From the NCBI GenBank assembly GCA_026400435.1, contig JAPLOZ010000102.1, positions 1 through 54,982 on the forward strand: a DNA stretch of 54,982 bases, written 5' to 3'. The stretch's first letter is position 1, and every line of letters starts with the position of its first letter. Source of the stretch: Hyphomicrobiales bacterium (GTDB taxonomy: Bacteria; Pseudomonadota; Alphaproteobacteria; Rhizobiales; Rhizobiaceae). Below, piece after piece: positions 1 through 9,202 of the stretch. Position numbers and translations under genes: made by a program. A model generated the notes under the pieces. That model did no database searches. It saw nothing but the letters and a program-made list of their open reading frames with translations, and was not told the origin of the DNA.

Positions 1-1
1 G

Positions 2-1282
<1,281 letters not shown>

Positions 1283-1304
1283 CAGCAGGCAACAAGGAAG
1301 TAGC

Positions 1305-2555
1305 ATGGCGGCCCCCGGCGAAAATCTTAGAGTCAATTCAGACCGTTTGTGGGATTCGCTGATGGAGATGGCGAAGATTGGCCCCGGCATCGCCGGGGGC
1401 AACAACCGCCAGACCGTGACCGACGAGGACGGCGAGGGGCGGCACCTCTTCCAGAAATGGTGCGAGGCGGCTGGTCTGAAGGTGGGCGTCGACCAGATGG
1501 GGACGATGTTTGCCCGCCGCGAAGGCACCGACCCCGGAGCCCTGCCGGTCTATGTCGGCAGCCATCTCGACACGCAGCCGACCGGCGGCAAGTTCGACGG
1601 CGTTCTTGGCGTGTTGGGGGGGCTTGAGGTCGTCCGCACGCTCAACGACCTCGACATCAAGACGAAGCACCCCATCGTGGTGACAAACTGGACCAACGAG
1701 GAGGGCGCGCGCTTTGCGCCGGCGATGATGGCGTCGGCGGTATTTGCCGGCATCATCACCCAGCAATATGCCTATGAGCGCCAGGACAAGTCCGGCAAGA
1801 CGTTCGGCGACGAGCTTGTCCGCATCGGCTGGAAGGGCGACGAGGAGGTCGGCGCGCGCAAGATACACGCGTTCTTCGAACTGCATATCGAGCAGGGACC
1901 GATCCTCGAGGACGAGGACATCGAAATCGGCGTCGTCACGCACGGCCAGGGGCTCAAATGGCTGCAGGTGACGCTGACCGGCAGGGAGGCGCATACCGGT
2001 TCGACGCCGATGCCCAAGCGCCGCAATGCCGGGCTCGGCATGGCGCGCGTGATCGAGCTGATTCACGAGATCGCCATGGACTACCAGCCGCACGCCGTCG
2101 GCGCGGTCGGCCACATGGAGGCATACCCGAATTCGCGCAACATCATCGCCGGCCGCACGGTCTTCACGGTCGACATCCGCTCGCCGGAAAAAGAAGTGCT
2201 GGACGAGATGGACGCCCGCATCCGCGCCGGCATCGCCACCATCTGCGAGGCGCTCGACATCGCGTTCGAGATCGAGCAGGTCGGCCATTTCGACCCGGTG
2301 ACTTTCGATGCGGGCTGCGTGAAGGCGGTGCGCGACGCAGCCGAGAGGCTCGGCTACTCGCATCGCAACATCGTTTCGGGGGCAGGGCACGACGCCTGCT
2401 GGATCAACCGGGTGGCGCCGACCGCCATGGTGATGTGCCCGTGCGTCGACGGCCTCAGCCACAACGAGGCCGAGGAAATCTATCCCGAATGGGCTGCGGC
2501 CGGCTGCGACGTGCTGTTCCATGCGGTCGTCGAAACGGCGGTAATCGCGGATTGA
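1305..2555 (+). CDS. M20-family N-carbamoyl amino acid amidohydrolase / beta-ureidopropionase
   Basis: Zn-dependent hydantoinase/carbamoylase-type amidohydrolase of 416 residues, the usual length. Metal ligands fit the M20 pattern: H88 in GSHLDT, D99 in GKFDG, E132/E133 in TNEEG, H194 in HIEQGP and H362 in SGAGHDA. The ATG has a good Shine-Dalgarno (AAGGAAG) about 5 bases upstream. It should hydrolyse N-carbamoyl-beta-alanine (or another N-carbamoyl amino acid) to the amino acid, CO2 and ammonia in the cytoplasm. It sits between the aminotransferase and the ABC importer, which supports pyrimidine-base catabolism. An allantoate amidohydrolase or L-carbamoylase role cannot be excluded. Confidence 0.9.
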   Translation: MAAPGENLRVNSDRLWDSLMEMAKIGPGIAGGNNRQTVTDEDGEGRHLFQKWCEAAGLKVGVDQMGTMFARREGTDPGALPVYVGSHLDTQPTGGKFDGVLGVLGGLEVVRTLNDLDIKTKHPIVVTNWTNEEGARFAPAMMASAVFAGIITQQYAYERQDKSGKTFGDELVRIGWKGDEEVGARKIHAFFELHIEQGPILEDEDIEIGVVTHGQGLKWLQVTLTGREAHTGSTPMPKRRNAGLGMARVIELIHEIAMDYQPHAVGAVGHMEAYPNSRNIIAGRTVFTVDIRSPEKEVLDEMDARIRAGIATICEALDIAFEIEQVGHFDPVTFDAGCVKAVRDAAERLGYSHRNIVSGAGHDACWINRVAPTAMVMCPCVDGLSHNEAEEIYPEWAAAGCDVLFHAVVETAVIAD

Positions 2556-2659
2556 AGGCGACCGGCGTTCGGGCTGTCGCGTGTGCAAAAAGCCGGGGCG
2601 GCGTAGACGCCTGTTGGATATTCTACGAAACTGGGACGATTTTGGGGTAAGGCCGGGCG

Positions 2660-3475
2660 GTGTTCATGACGGTTGCAGAAGCCAAGGCGCAGGCGACGAA
2701 GCCTGTCGTCGAAGCGAAAAATCTCGGGCTCACGTTCCGGACCAATGACGGGCCGGTGCAGGCGCTGACCGACGTCAACCTGACCATCGACAAGGGCGAA
2801 TTCGTCTCCTTCATCGGCCCGTCGGGCTGCGGCAAGACGACGTTCCTGCGGGTCATCGCCGACCTCGAAAAGCCCACCGAAGGGATGATAGCCGTCAACG
2901 GAATGACGTCGGAGCAGGCGCGCGAGAGCCGGGCGTATGGCTATGTGTTCCAGGCCGCGGCGCTGTTTCCGTGGCGCACGATCGCCAGCAATGTGGCGCT
3001 GCCGCTGGAGATCATGGGCATCGCCAGCGCCGAGCAGAAGACCCGCATCGCGCGGGTGATGGAACTGGTCAACCTGACCGGCTTCGAGAACAAGTACCCC
3101 TGGCAGCTTTCAGGCGGCATGCAGCAGCGCGCTTCTATCGCGCGCGCTCTCGCCTTCGATGCAGACCTTCTGCTGATGGACGAGCCGTTCGGCGCGCTCG
3201 ACGAGATCGTGCGCGACCATCTCAACAAGCAATTGCTGGAACTCTGGGCGCGCACCAACAAGACGATCTGCTTCGTTACGCACTCGATTCCCGAGGCGGT
3301 CTATCTTTCGACGCGCATCGTGGTGATGTCGCCACGTCCGGGCCGGGTCACCGACGTGATCGAATCGACTCTGCCGAGGGAGCGTCCGCTCGACATTCGC
3401 GAGAGCGCCGAATTCATCGCCATAGCGCATCGTGTGCGCGAAGGTCTCCACGCCGGTCACAGCTATGAGGATTGA
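2660..3475 (+). CDS. ABC transporter ATP-binding protein (NitT/TauT type)
   Basis: Nucleotide-binding subunit of 271 residues. Walker A is GPSGCGKTT at about 53-61, the signature is LSGGMQQR, and Walker B runs into MDEPFGALDE. It belongs to the SsuB/TauB-like group that energises importers of small organic substrates. Start choice is uncertain: GTG at 2660 has AAGG 7 bases upstream, while ATG at 2666 has GGCGG 5 bases upstream. It is followed by two permease genes and a periplasmic binding protein, giving a full importer. The 104 bases before it could hold a separate promoter, but none is convincing. Confidence 0.9.
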   Translation: MFMTVAEAKAQATKPVVEAKNLGLTFRTNDGPVQALTDVNLTIDKGEFVSFIGPSGCGKTTFLRVIADLEKPTEGMIAVNGMTSEQARESRAYGYVFQAAALFPWRTIASNVALPLEIMGIASAEQKTRIARVMELVNLTGFENKYPWQLSGGMQQRASIARALAFDADLLLMDEPFGALDEIVRDHLNKQLLELWARTNKTICFVTHSIPEAVYLSTRIVVMSPRPGRVTDVIESTLPRERPLDIRESAEFIAIAHRVREGLHAGHSYED

Positions 3476-3508
3476 GCGGACCTGCAACCTGCCGGTCGAG
3501 GTGCGCTA

Positions 3509-4387
3509 GTGGACCGCACCCGCGACAAGGTCTTGCCCGTGCTCGCAATCCTCGCAGGGCTGGTGGTCGTCTGGTACGTCGGCGCGATGCTGCTCAACGC
3601 GCCGTTTCAGCGCGATCTCGACCGGCGCGCTGGCGAGACGCGCGGCACGGTCGAATTCATCGGCAAGACGCTGTCGCAGCCTAAGCCGACGTTGCCCGCC
3701 CCCCATCAGGTCGCGGCAAATTTCTTCGAGAATACGTTCCTGAGGAAGATCACCAGCAACCAAAGCCTGGTGTTTCATGCGTGGATTACGCTTTCTTCGA
3801 CGCTGCTCGGCTTCGTGTTCGGTACCGCGCTTGGCATCGCCATCGCGGTCGGCATCGTCCACTTCACCTCGCTTGACCGCAGCTTGATGCCCTGGCTGAT
3901 CGCCTCGCAGACCATCCCGATCCTCGCCATCGCGCCGATGGTGATCGTGGTGTTCGCCGCGATCGGCGTGACCGGCATCATCCCGAAGTCGCTGATCTCG
4001 ACCTATCTGTCGTTCTTCCCGGTCGCGGTCGGCATGGTGAAAGGCCTGCGCTCGCCGGAACTCACCCATCTCGACCTGATGCACACCTACAATGCCAGCC
4101 CCGCGCAGACGCTGTGGAAGCTGCGCGTGCCGGCCTCCATGCCGTTCCTGTTCGCCTCGATGAAGGTCGCAGTCGCTGCAAGCCTCGTCGGCGCGATCGT
4201 CGCCGAACTGCCGACCGGAGCGGTCGCCGGTATCGGCGCCAAGCTGCTGTCGGCGTCCTATTACAGCCAGACGATCGACATGTGGTCGGCGCTGGTGGCG
4301 GGGTCGATCGTGGCCGGGCTTCTCGTCACGCTTGTTGGCTGGATCGGCAGGCTCGTCGACCGCTCGATGGGGGCGAGACCCGCATGA
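3509..4387 (+). CDS. ABC transporter permease 1 (SsuC/ThiX-like)
   Basis: Inner-membrane permease of 292 residues starting at GTG. The first membrane segment is about residues 9-28, followed by a periplasmic stretch of about 60 residues and then a BPD_transp_1 domain. The EAA-loop-like region is around LDLMHTYNASPAQTLWKLRVP, and the last membrane segment is near the C terminus. Its stop overlaps the next permease start (ATGA), which suggests translational coupling. With permease 2 it should form a heteromeric channel, since the binding cassette and the binding protein each occur once. Confidence 0.87.
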   Translation: MDRTRDKVLPVLAILAGLVVVWYVGAMLLNAPFQRDLDRRAGETRGTVEFIGKTLSQPKPTLPAPHQVAANFFENTFLRKITSNQSLVFHAWITLSSTLLGFVFGTALGIAIAVGIVHFTSLDRSLMPWLIASQTIPILAIAPMVIVVFAAIGVTGIIPKSLISTYLSFFPVAVGMVKGLRSPELTHLDLMHTYNASPAQTLWKLRVPASMPFLFASMKVAVAASLVGAIVAELPTGAVAGIGAKLLSASYYSQTIDMWSALVAGSIVAGLLVTLVGWIGRLVDRSMGARPA

Positions 4388-5532
4388 GGTGGTTCGCGCC
4401 CTCCTGGCAGGCGCTGCTCGCCGTCGTGCTTTGCATCGGCGCCGGCCTGCTGGGCGTGATGAGCCTGCCAGAAGCCACCGCGCTGGCGCAGCCGGCTGCT
4501 TCTATCGCCTATCCATGGGCTGCGTCCAAGAGCCTGATCTTCGACGCCATCCTGATCAGCGCCGCCTTCTCGATGATGCGGGTGCCGCCGGCTGTGGCCG
4601 CGCTAGCGCTGTTTGCCGGCGCGCACCTTGCCGCCTGGCTGCTGCTCTCGGGCATCGCCGGCTTCGAAGGAACGGCGCTTGCACCGTTCTATCTGCTGAT
4701 GGCTGCAGCCTGGCTGCTCGCCTGGCGTTGCGTCACCATCCTGTCGGGGCTGAAGCCCACGCATCGCCTTGCAAAAACACTGGTCGGTCTGCTGATTCCG
4801 GTGATTTTCGGGGCGTGGCTGCTGATCATCTGGGAAGGGGTGGTGCGCGGCGCCGGCATTCCCTTCATCCTGTTGCCGCCGCCGTCGGCGATCGGTGCGC
4901 GCATTGCGACGTCGGTGCCGATACTCGCGGCCGACGTGCGCCAGACGATATTCAAGGCAGTCATCGCCGGTTATGCGATCGGCTGCGGCGCGGGCTTCCT
5001 GACAGCCATCCTCGCCGACCGGGTGTCGTTCCTGCGCCGCGGGCTGCTGCCGATCGGCAACATGGTTTCGGCGCTGCCGATCATTGGCGTGGCGCCCATC
5101 ATGGTGATGTGGTTCGGCTTCGACTGGCAGTCGAAAGCGGCGGTCGTCTCCATCATGACGTTCTTCCCGATGCTGGTGAACACGGTGACCGGGCTGGCCG
5201 AATCCGGCCACATGGAGCGCGACCTGATGCGCACATATGCGTCGAGCTACTGGCAGACGCTGTTCAAGCTCAGGCTGCCGGCGGCCGCACCATTCATATT
5301 CAACGCGCTGAAGATCAATGCGACGCTGGCGCTGATCGGCGCGATCGTCGCTGAATTCTTCGGCACGCCGGTCGTCGGCATGGGTTTCCGTATATCGACC
5401 GAGGTTGGCCGCATGAACATCGACATGGTATGGGCCGAAATCGCTGTTGCAGCGCTGATCGGTTCGGTCTTCTATGGAATCATAGCCCTGATCGAGAGGG
5501 TAGTCACATTCTGGCATCCGTCACTTCGATAA
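4384..5532 (+). CDS. ABC transporter permease 2 with extra N-terminal membrane region
   Basis: Permease of 382 residues. An open frame extends upstream to 4114, but the ATG at 4384, overlapping the previous stop as ATGA, is the sensible start. The C-terminal 250 residues are a BPD_transp_1 domain with the EAA-like loop DLMRTYASSYWQTLFKLRLP. The N-terminal 130 residues are rich in hydrophobic segments (about four) and have no counterpart in ordinary 260-residue SsuC-type permeases. Partner of the first permease. Confidence 0.87.
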   Translation: MRWFAPSWQALLAVVLCIGAGLLGVMSLPEATALAQPAASIAYPWAASKSLIFDAILISAAFSMMRVPPAVAALALFAGAHLAAWLLLSGIAGFEGTALAPFYLLMAAAWLLAWRCVTILSGLKPTHRLAKTLVGLLIPVIFGAWLLIIWEGVVRGAGIPFILLPPPSAIGARIATSVPILAADVRQTIFKAVIAGYAIGCGAGFLTAILADRVSFLRRGLLPIGNMVSALPIIGVAPIMVMWFGFDWQSKAAVVSIMTFFPMLVNTVTGLAESGHMERDLMRTYASSYWQTLFKLRLPAAAPFIFNALKINATLALIGAIVAEFFGTPVVGMGFRISTEVGRMNIDMVWAEIAVAALIGSVFYGIIALIERVVTFWHPSLR

Positions 5533-5565
5533 GAACGGCGGAGCCGCAACAAGGGGACGATCTAA

Positions 5566-6564
5566 ATGAACAGCAGGGTTAGACTATTATTGGCGTTGGT
5601 GCTGGCTGCCATTGTGGTGGCCGCGATCTGGTTCTTTGCTTTCCGCGGTCCGCCACCGGCCGAAAAGGTGACGCTGCAGCTCAAGTGGGTGACGCAGTCG
5701 CAGTTTGCCGGCTACTATGTCGCCAAGGCCAAGGGCTTCTACACAGAGGAGGGCCTCGACGTTGAGATCAAGCCGGGCGGTCCCGATATCGCGCCCGAGC
5801 AGGTGATCGCCGGCGGCGGCGCCGACGTCATCGTCGACTGGATGGGCGGCGCGCTGGCTGCACGCGACAAAGGTGTAGCGCTCATCAACATCGCGCAGCC
5901 GTTCAAGAAGGCAGGCATGGAAATGGTCTGCCCGGCGGACGGCCCGGTCAAGACGGAAGCCGACTTCAAGGGCCATACGCTCGGCGTCTGGTTCTTCGGC
6001 AACGAATATCCGTTCTACGCCTGGATGAACAAGCTCGGGCTGTCGACCGAAGGCGGCGCTGACGGCGTCAACGTTCTGAAGCAGAGCTTCGACGTTCAGC
6101 CGCTGATCCAGAAGCAGGCGGACTGCATCTCGGTGATGACCTACAACGAGTACTGGCAGCTGATCGACGCCGGCTACAAGCCCGAAGACCTCATCGTCTT
6201 CAACTACACAGAGATGGGCAACGACCTCCTTGAAGACGGCCTCTACACGATGGAGGACAAGCTCAAGGACCCGGCCTTCGAGGAGAAGATGGTCAAGTTC
6301 GTCCGCGCCTCCATGAAGGGCTGGAAGTACGCCACTGAGAATCCCGATGAGGCTGCCGCCATTGTTGTCGAGAACGGCGGACAGGACGAAAACCACCATA
6401 AGCGCATGATGGGCGAAGTCGCCAAGCTGGTCGACAATGCCGACGGCAAGCTGATCCCGGCGGCATACGACCGCACCGCCAAGGCGCTGCTCGACCAGAA
6501 GATCATCTCGAAGCCTGCGGAGGGTGGCTATACCACCGCCATCACCGACAAGGCGATCAAGTAA
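5566..6564 (+). CDS. ABC transporter substrate-binding protein, NMT1/THI5-like
   Basis: 332-residue periplasmic binding protein with an N-terminal hydrophobic segment (about residues 5-27) that lacks an obvious signal-peptidase site, so it may stay membrane-anchored. The mature region opens with VTLQLKWVTQSQFAGYYVAK, the hallmark of NMT1/THI5-like proteins that bind pyrimidine-type or thiazole-type thiamine precursors and related small molecules. A good ribosome site (AAGGGGA) precedes the ATG. With an aminotransferase and a beta-ureidopropionase upstream, a pyrimidine or degradation product is a reasonable ligand guess, but the sequence does not prove it. Confidence 0.87.
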   Translation: MNSRVRLLLALVLAAIVVAAIWFFAFRGPPPAEKVTLQLKWVTQSQFAGYYVAKAKGFYTEEGLDVEIKPGGPDIAPEQVIAGGGADVIVDWMGGALAARDKGVALINIAQPFKKAGMEMVCPADGPVKTEADFKGHTLGVWFFGNEYPFYAWMNKLGLSTEGGADGVNVLKQSFDVQPLIQKQADCISVMTYNEYWQLIDAGYKPEDLIVFNYTEMGNDLLEDGLYTMEDKLKDPAFEEKMVKFVRASMKGWKYATENPDEAAAIVVENGGQDENHHKRMMGEVAKLVDNADGKLIPAAYDRTAKALLDQKIISKPAEGGYTTAITDKAIK

Positions 6565-6566
6565 TA

Positions 6567-6580
6567 CCTGGACGTCCAGG
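6567..6580. repeat. 14-bp perfect palindrome just after the importer operon
   Basis: CCTGGACGTCCAGG is its own reverse complement and begins 3 bases after the stop codon of the binding-protein gene. It lies 9 bases before the intrinsic terminator. It may be a small extra hairpin that stabilises the mRNA 3' end, or a protein site. Confidence 0.6.
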
Positions 6581-6588
6581 TTAAGGCG

Positions 6589-6614
6589 AAAGGGGCGGGC
6601 GACCGCCCCTTTTT
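6589..6614 (+). terminator. Rho-independent terminator of the importer operon
   Basis: Stem AAAGGGGCGG pairs with CCGCCCCTTT around a GCGA tetraloop, and the 3' arm runs into five Ts. Strong GC stem plus T tract, placed 25 bases after the stop of the binding-protein gene. It closes the plus-strand operon. Confidence 0.9.
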
Positions 6615-6626
6615 GCTGAGCGCAAG

Positions 6627-6658
6627 TTCGACTATATGTGAAAACATTCACAGTCGAA
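6627..6658. promoter_or_regulatory. dyad operator-like site before the relE remnant
   Basis: Two nested inverted arms: TTCGAC (6627-6632) with GTCGAA (6653-6658), and TGTGAA (6637-6642) with TTCACA (6647-6652) around AACA. The left arms are separated by TATA. This looks like the operator-promoter of a small toxin-antitoxin operon and lies just upstream of the decayed relE frame. Function inferred. Confidence 0.45.
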
Positions 6659-6673
6659 TGTGATGGAGCGGCC

Positions 6674-6920
6674 ATGTCAATCGCGATCAAGCTCGAGCCG
6701 CTTCGCAAGCTGGACCGCCAGACCAACATCGTATCGCTCGTTTTCTTGCTGAGATGGTGGCGGCGTCGAGCGACCCAAGGCTCTCGGCGAATCTCTCTCC
6801 GGCCCATTGTGGGCTTATTGGAAATAGCGTGTCGGCGACTATCGCATCATCTGCGACATCGAGGAGGCCCGCATCACCGTTTTGGTGCTCGAAATTGGCA
6901 ACCGCCGCGACATCTACCGT
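6674..6920 (+). pseudogene. decayed RelE/ParE-family toxin gene
   Basis: Fragments of one RelE-type toxin can be read in all three frames in order: RKLDRQTN (about 6704-6727), then RIARFLAEMVAASSDPR (6730-6780), then GESLSGPLWAYWK (6786-6824), a TAG stop at 6825-6827, and RVGDYRIICDIEEARITVLV continuing to RRDIYR (to about 6920). RVGDYRII and the C-terminal RRDIYR are RelE hallmarks; the stop replaces the expected tyrosine of WKYRVGDYR. That makes two frameshifts and one nonsense mutation, so no toxin is made. The N terminus and the partner antitoxin are not clearly recognisable. Confidence 0.75.
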
Positions 6921-6927
6921 CAGCTGA

Positions 6928-7215
6928 CTACGCCGCGCGTGGCTCGATCGACTGGATTTCGTCTTCCGCAACGGTGGCCAAGTCAAAATTGGCCTGAAGG
7001 TTCATCCAGAACTGCGGTGTCGTGTTGAAATAGCGCGCCAGCCTCAGCGCCGTATCGGCGGTGATTGCGCGCTGTTCCCTCACGAGCTTTTCGATCCGGT
7101 CGCGCGGTACATGCAGCGCTCGGGCAAGAGCACCTGATGTGAGCGCATAGTCGGGCAAGAAGTCCTCGCGCAGGATTTCGCCGGGGTGAATGGGGCGGGG
7201 TCGTGGGGCGTTCAT
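6928..7215 (-). CDS. higA: HigA-type antitoxin (XRE-family HTH)
   Basis: 95-residue protein starting MNAPRPRPIHPGEILREDF, the typical opening of HigA/VapI addiction-module antidotes, followed by an HTH in which ALARALHVPRDRIEKLV and the recognition region can be seen, then LRLARYFNTTPQFWMNLQ, the conserved C-terminal signature. The frame is open upstream to 7290, but that part is shadow of higB, so the ATG at 7215 is preferred. It lies 8 bases downstream of the higB remnant in the usual toxin-antitoxin order. It looks intact, unlike its toxin partner. Confidence 0.85.
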   Translation of the reverse strand: MNAPRPRPIHPGEILREDFLPDYALTSGALARALHVPRDRIEKLVREQRAITADTALRLARYFNTTPQFWMNLQANFDLATVAEDEIQSIEPRAA

Positions 7216-7223
7216 CGTACGCC

Positions 7224-7506
7224 TCAATGATAATCCACTATCTCTACGTCGAAAGCGTCCCCGTCCTTCCAGACGAAACACAGCCTCCATTGCTGGCTGA
7301 TGCGAATGGAATGCTGGCCGCTCCGGTCACCTCCAAGGGCCTCCAGATGGTTGGAAGGCGGAACCTTCAGATCCGACAACGCGGACGCAGCATCAAGCTG
7401 TGCCAGTTTGCGCTGAGCCCTTGCAATCAGGTCGCTCGGAAACCCCTTGGACGTTCGTCTAGACCGAATTCCGACGATCCGTTTGTCCTTGATCGTCCGT
7501 AATCAT
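7224..7506 (-). pseudogene. higB: HigB toxin gene with frameshifted start
   Basis: From about base 7496 to the stop at 7224 a clean HigB/RelE-like toxin frame can be read: it begins TIKDKRIVGI, contains ISQQWRLCFVWKDGD, and ends DVEIVDYH, the family C terminus. No ATG, GTG or TTG lies in that frame at the expected place; an in-frame TGA precedes it. The only good ATG (7504-7506) is out of phase and reads MITDDQ to a quick stop. Removing 4 bases (GACG in ATTACGGACGATC) would give MITIKDK and a 92-residue protein, the usual HigB size. So the toxin is probably silenced by a 4-base insertion; a rare start codon or a sequencing error is the alternative. Confidence 0.7.
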
Positions 7507-7542
7507 GGAAATATGCATCCTATTGAGATACAGATTTCAAGA

Positions 7543-9192
7543 TCAGCGCTTCTCCCGGATCTGCGTCAGCGTCCTCGTCGGGGTGATCGCCTCGGGGTCG
7601 AGCTTGATCTCGATGATCGAAGGCTTGCCGCTCTTGCGCGCGCGTTCGAAGGCGGGAGCGAATTCCTCTGTCGTCGCCACCGTCTCGCCGTGCCCGCCGA
7701 AGGCGCGTGCATAGGCGGCGAAGTCGGGGTTCTTCAGATCGGTGCCCGAAACGCGGCAGGGATAGTCGCGCTCCTGGTGCATGCGGATCGTCCCATAGAT
7801 GCCGTTGTTGAGAATGACGACGACGATGGGCAGGCCGTACTGAACGGCTGTCGCGAACTCCTGTCCGTGCATCAGGAAATCGCCGTCGCCAGCCCACACG
7901 ATCACCTCCCGATCCGGAAACACGTGCTTGGCGGCGACGCCGGCCGGCAGGCCGTAGCCCATCGAGCCCGAGGTCGGAGCCGCCTGCGTGTTGAAGCGGC
8001 GGTAGCGGTGAAAGCGGTGCATCCAGGTCGCGAAGTTGCCGGCGCCATTGCAGATGATGGCATCGGCAGGCAGGACGTTCTCCAGATGCGCCATGATGGG
8101 TCCCATGTGAACCCGGCCCGGACCGGTTGCCGGCGGCGTCGACCATGCGAGATAGGACTGGTGCAGTTGCTCGGTTCGGTTCGCCCATACCGGCGATTTC
8201 GACGGGGCGGTCCTCGCGAACGCATCGGCGAACGCCGCAGGCGTGGCGTTGATCGCCACGGTTGGCCGGTAGACCCGGCCGAGTTCCTGCGGGTCGGGAT
8301 AGACGTGGACCAGTTTCTGGTCGGGATAGGGGCTTTTCAGCAGCGTATAGTCCGAGGACGGCATCTCACCGAAGCGGCAGCCGACCAGAAGCACCAGATC
8401 CGCCGCCTTGATATAGTCGCCAAGCCCAGGGTTGATGCCGATGCCGACGTCGCCGGCATAGCTCGCATGAAGTTGGTCGCAGAGCGCCTGCCGCCGGAAC
8501 GAGCAGCCGACGGGAAGCGACCAGCGCTCCAGCGAGGCGCACATCTGCTTTACGGACTGTTCTGTCCAGCGCGTGCCGCCGAGAATGACGAACGGCCGTT
8601 CGGCCTTTTCCAGAAGCGCCTGAAGAGCGGCCATCTCGGGGTCGCCGGGCCGGGTCTCGACGGGCGTGTAGGCGAGCGGCCTTGGCGCATCGACCAGATC
8701 GGTCAGCATATCCTCGGGAAGCGAAATCACCACCGGCCCAGGCCGGCCTGATGTCGCAACGCTGAAGGCGCGCGTCACGAGTTCCGGAATGCGCTCGGCA
8801 TCGTCGATCTCGACAACCCACTTGGCGATATCGCCGTAGAAGCGCTTGTAGTCGACTTCCTGGAATGCCTCGCGTTCCTTAATCCCGCGCGCGATCTGGC
8901 CGATGAACAGGATCATCGGATTGGAGTCCTGGCGCGCGATGTGGACGCCGGCCGACGCGTTGGTCGCGCCGGGGCCGCGCGTCACGAAGCAGATGCCGGG
9001 CTTGCCAGTCAGCCGGCCTTCGCAGTCGGCCATTATCGCAGCGCCGCCTTCCTGGCGGCAGACGATCGTCTCGATCGGCGAATCGTGCAGCGCGTCGAGC
9101 ACGGCGAGATAGGATTCGCCCGGCACGCAGAATATGCGCTGCACACCGTTGGCTTCGAGCGCGTCGACGATCAATTGTCCGCCAGTCTTCAT
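7543..9192 (-). CDS. thiamine-diphosphate-dependent enzyme (acetolactate synthase-like)
   Basis: 549-residue ThDP enzyme with N-terminal pyrimidine-binding, central and C-terminal diphosphate-binding domains. The catalytic glutamate is in CRQEGGAA (about residue 49), and the diphosphate motif runs from GDGDFLMHG to LNNGIYG. An extra 21 residues upstream (to 9255) look non-coding, so the ATG at 9192 is used. It starts 10 bases after the CaiB-family gene and is probably co-transcribed with it. It resembles IlvB/oxalyl-CoA decarboxylase/hydroxyacyl-CoA lyase relatives, but the substrate cannot be told; no small regulatory subunit is nearby, which argues against a true acetolactate synthase. Confidence 0.85.
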   Translation of the reverse strand: MKTGGQLIVDALEANGVQRIFCVPGESYLAVLDALHDSPIETIVCRQEGGAAIMADCEGRLTGKPGICFVTRGPGATNASAGVHIARQDSNPMILFIGQIARGIKEREAFQEVDYKRFYGDIAKWVVEIDDAERIPELVTRAFSVATSGRPGPVVISLPEDMLTDLVDAPRPLAYTPVETRPGDPEMAALQALLEKAERPFVILGGTRWTEQSVKQMCASLERWSLPVGCSFRRQALCDQLHASYAGDVGIGINPGLGDYIKAADLVLLVGCRFGEMPSSDYTLLKSPYPDQKLVHVYPDPQELGRVYRPTVAINATPAAFADAFARTAPSKSPVWANRTEQLHQSYLAWSTPPATGPGRVHMGPIMAHLENVLPADAIICNGAGNFATWMHRFHRYRRFNTQAAPTSGSMGYGLPAGVAAKHVFPDREVIVWAGDGDFLMHGQEFATAVQYGLPIVVVILNNGIYGTIRMHQERDYPCRVSGTDLKNPDFAAYARAFGGHGETVATTEEFAPAFERARKSGKPSIIEIKLDPEAITPTRTLTQIREKR

Positions 9193-9202
9193 GGGACCAT
9201 CT

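Noticed and set aside
1338..2588. 416-residue minus-strand ORF antisense to the amidohydrolase gene
   Set aside because: Composition is rich in Arg/Asp/His as in high-GC antisense shadows, with no family motif; the plus-strand enzyme is unmistakable.
7447..8751. 434-residue plus-strand ORF across the ThDP enzyme gene
   Set aside because: Shadow frame of a well-defined minus-strand enzyme.
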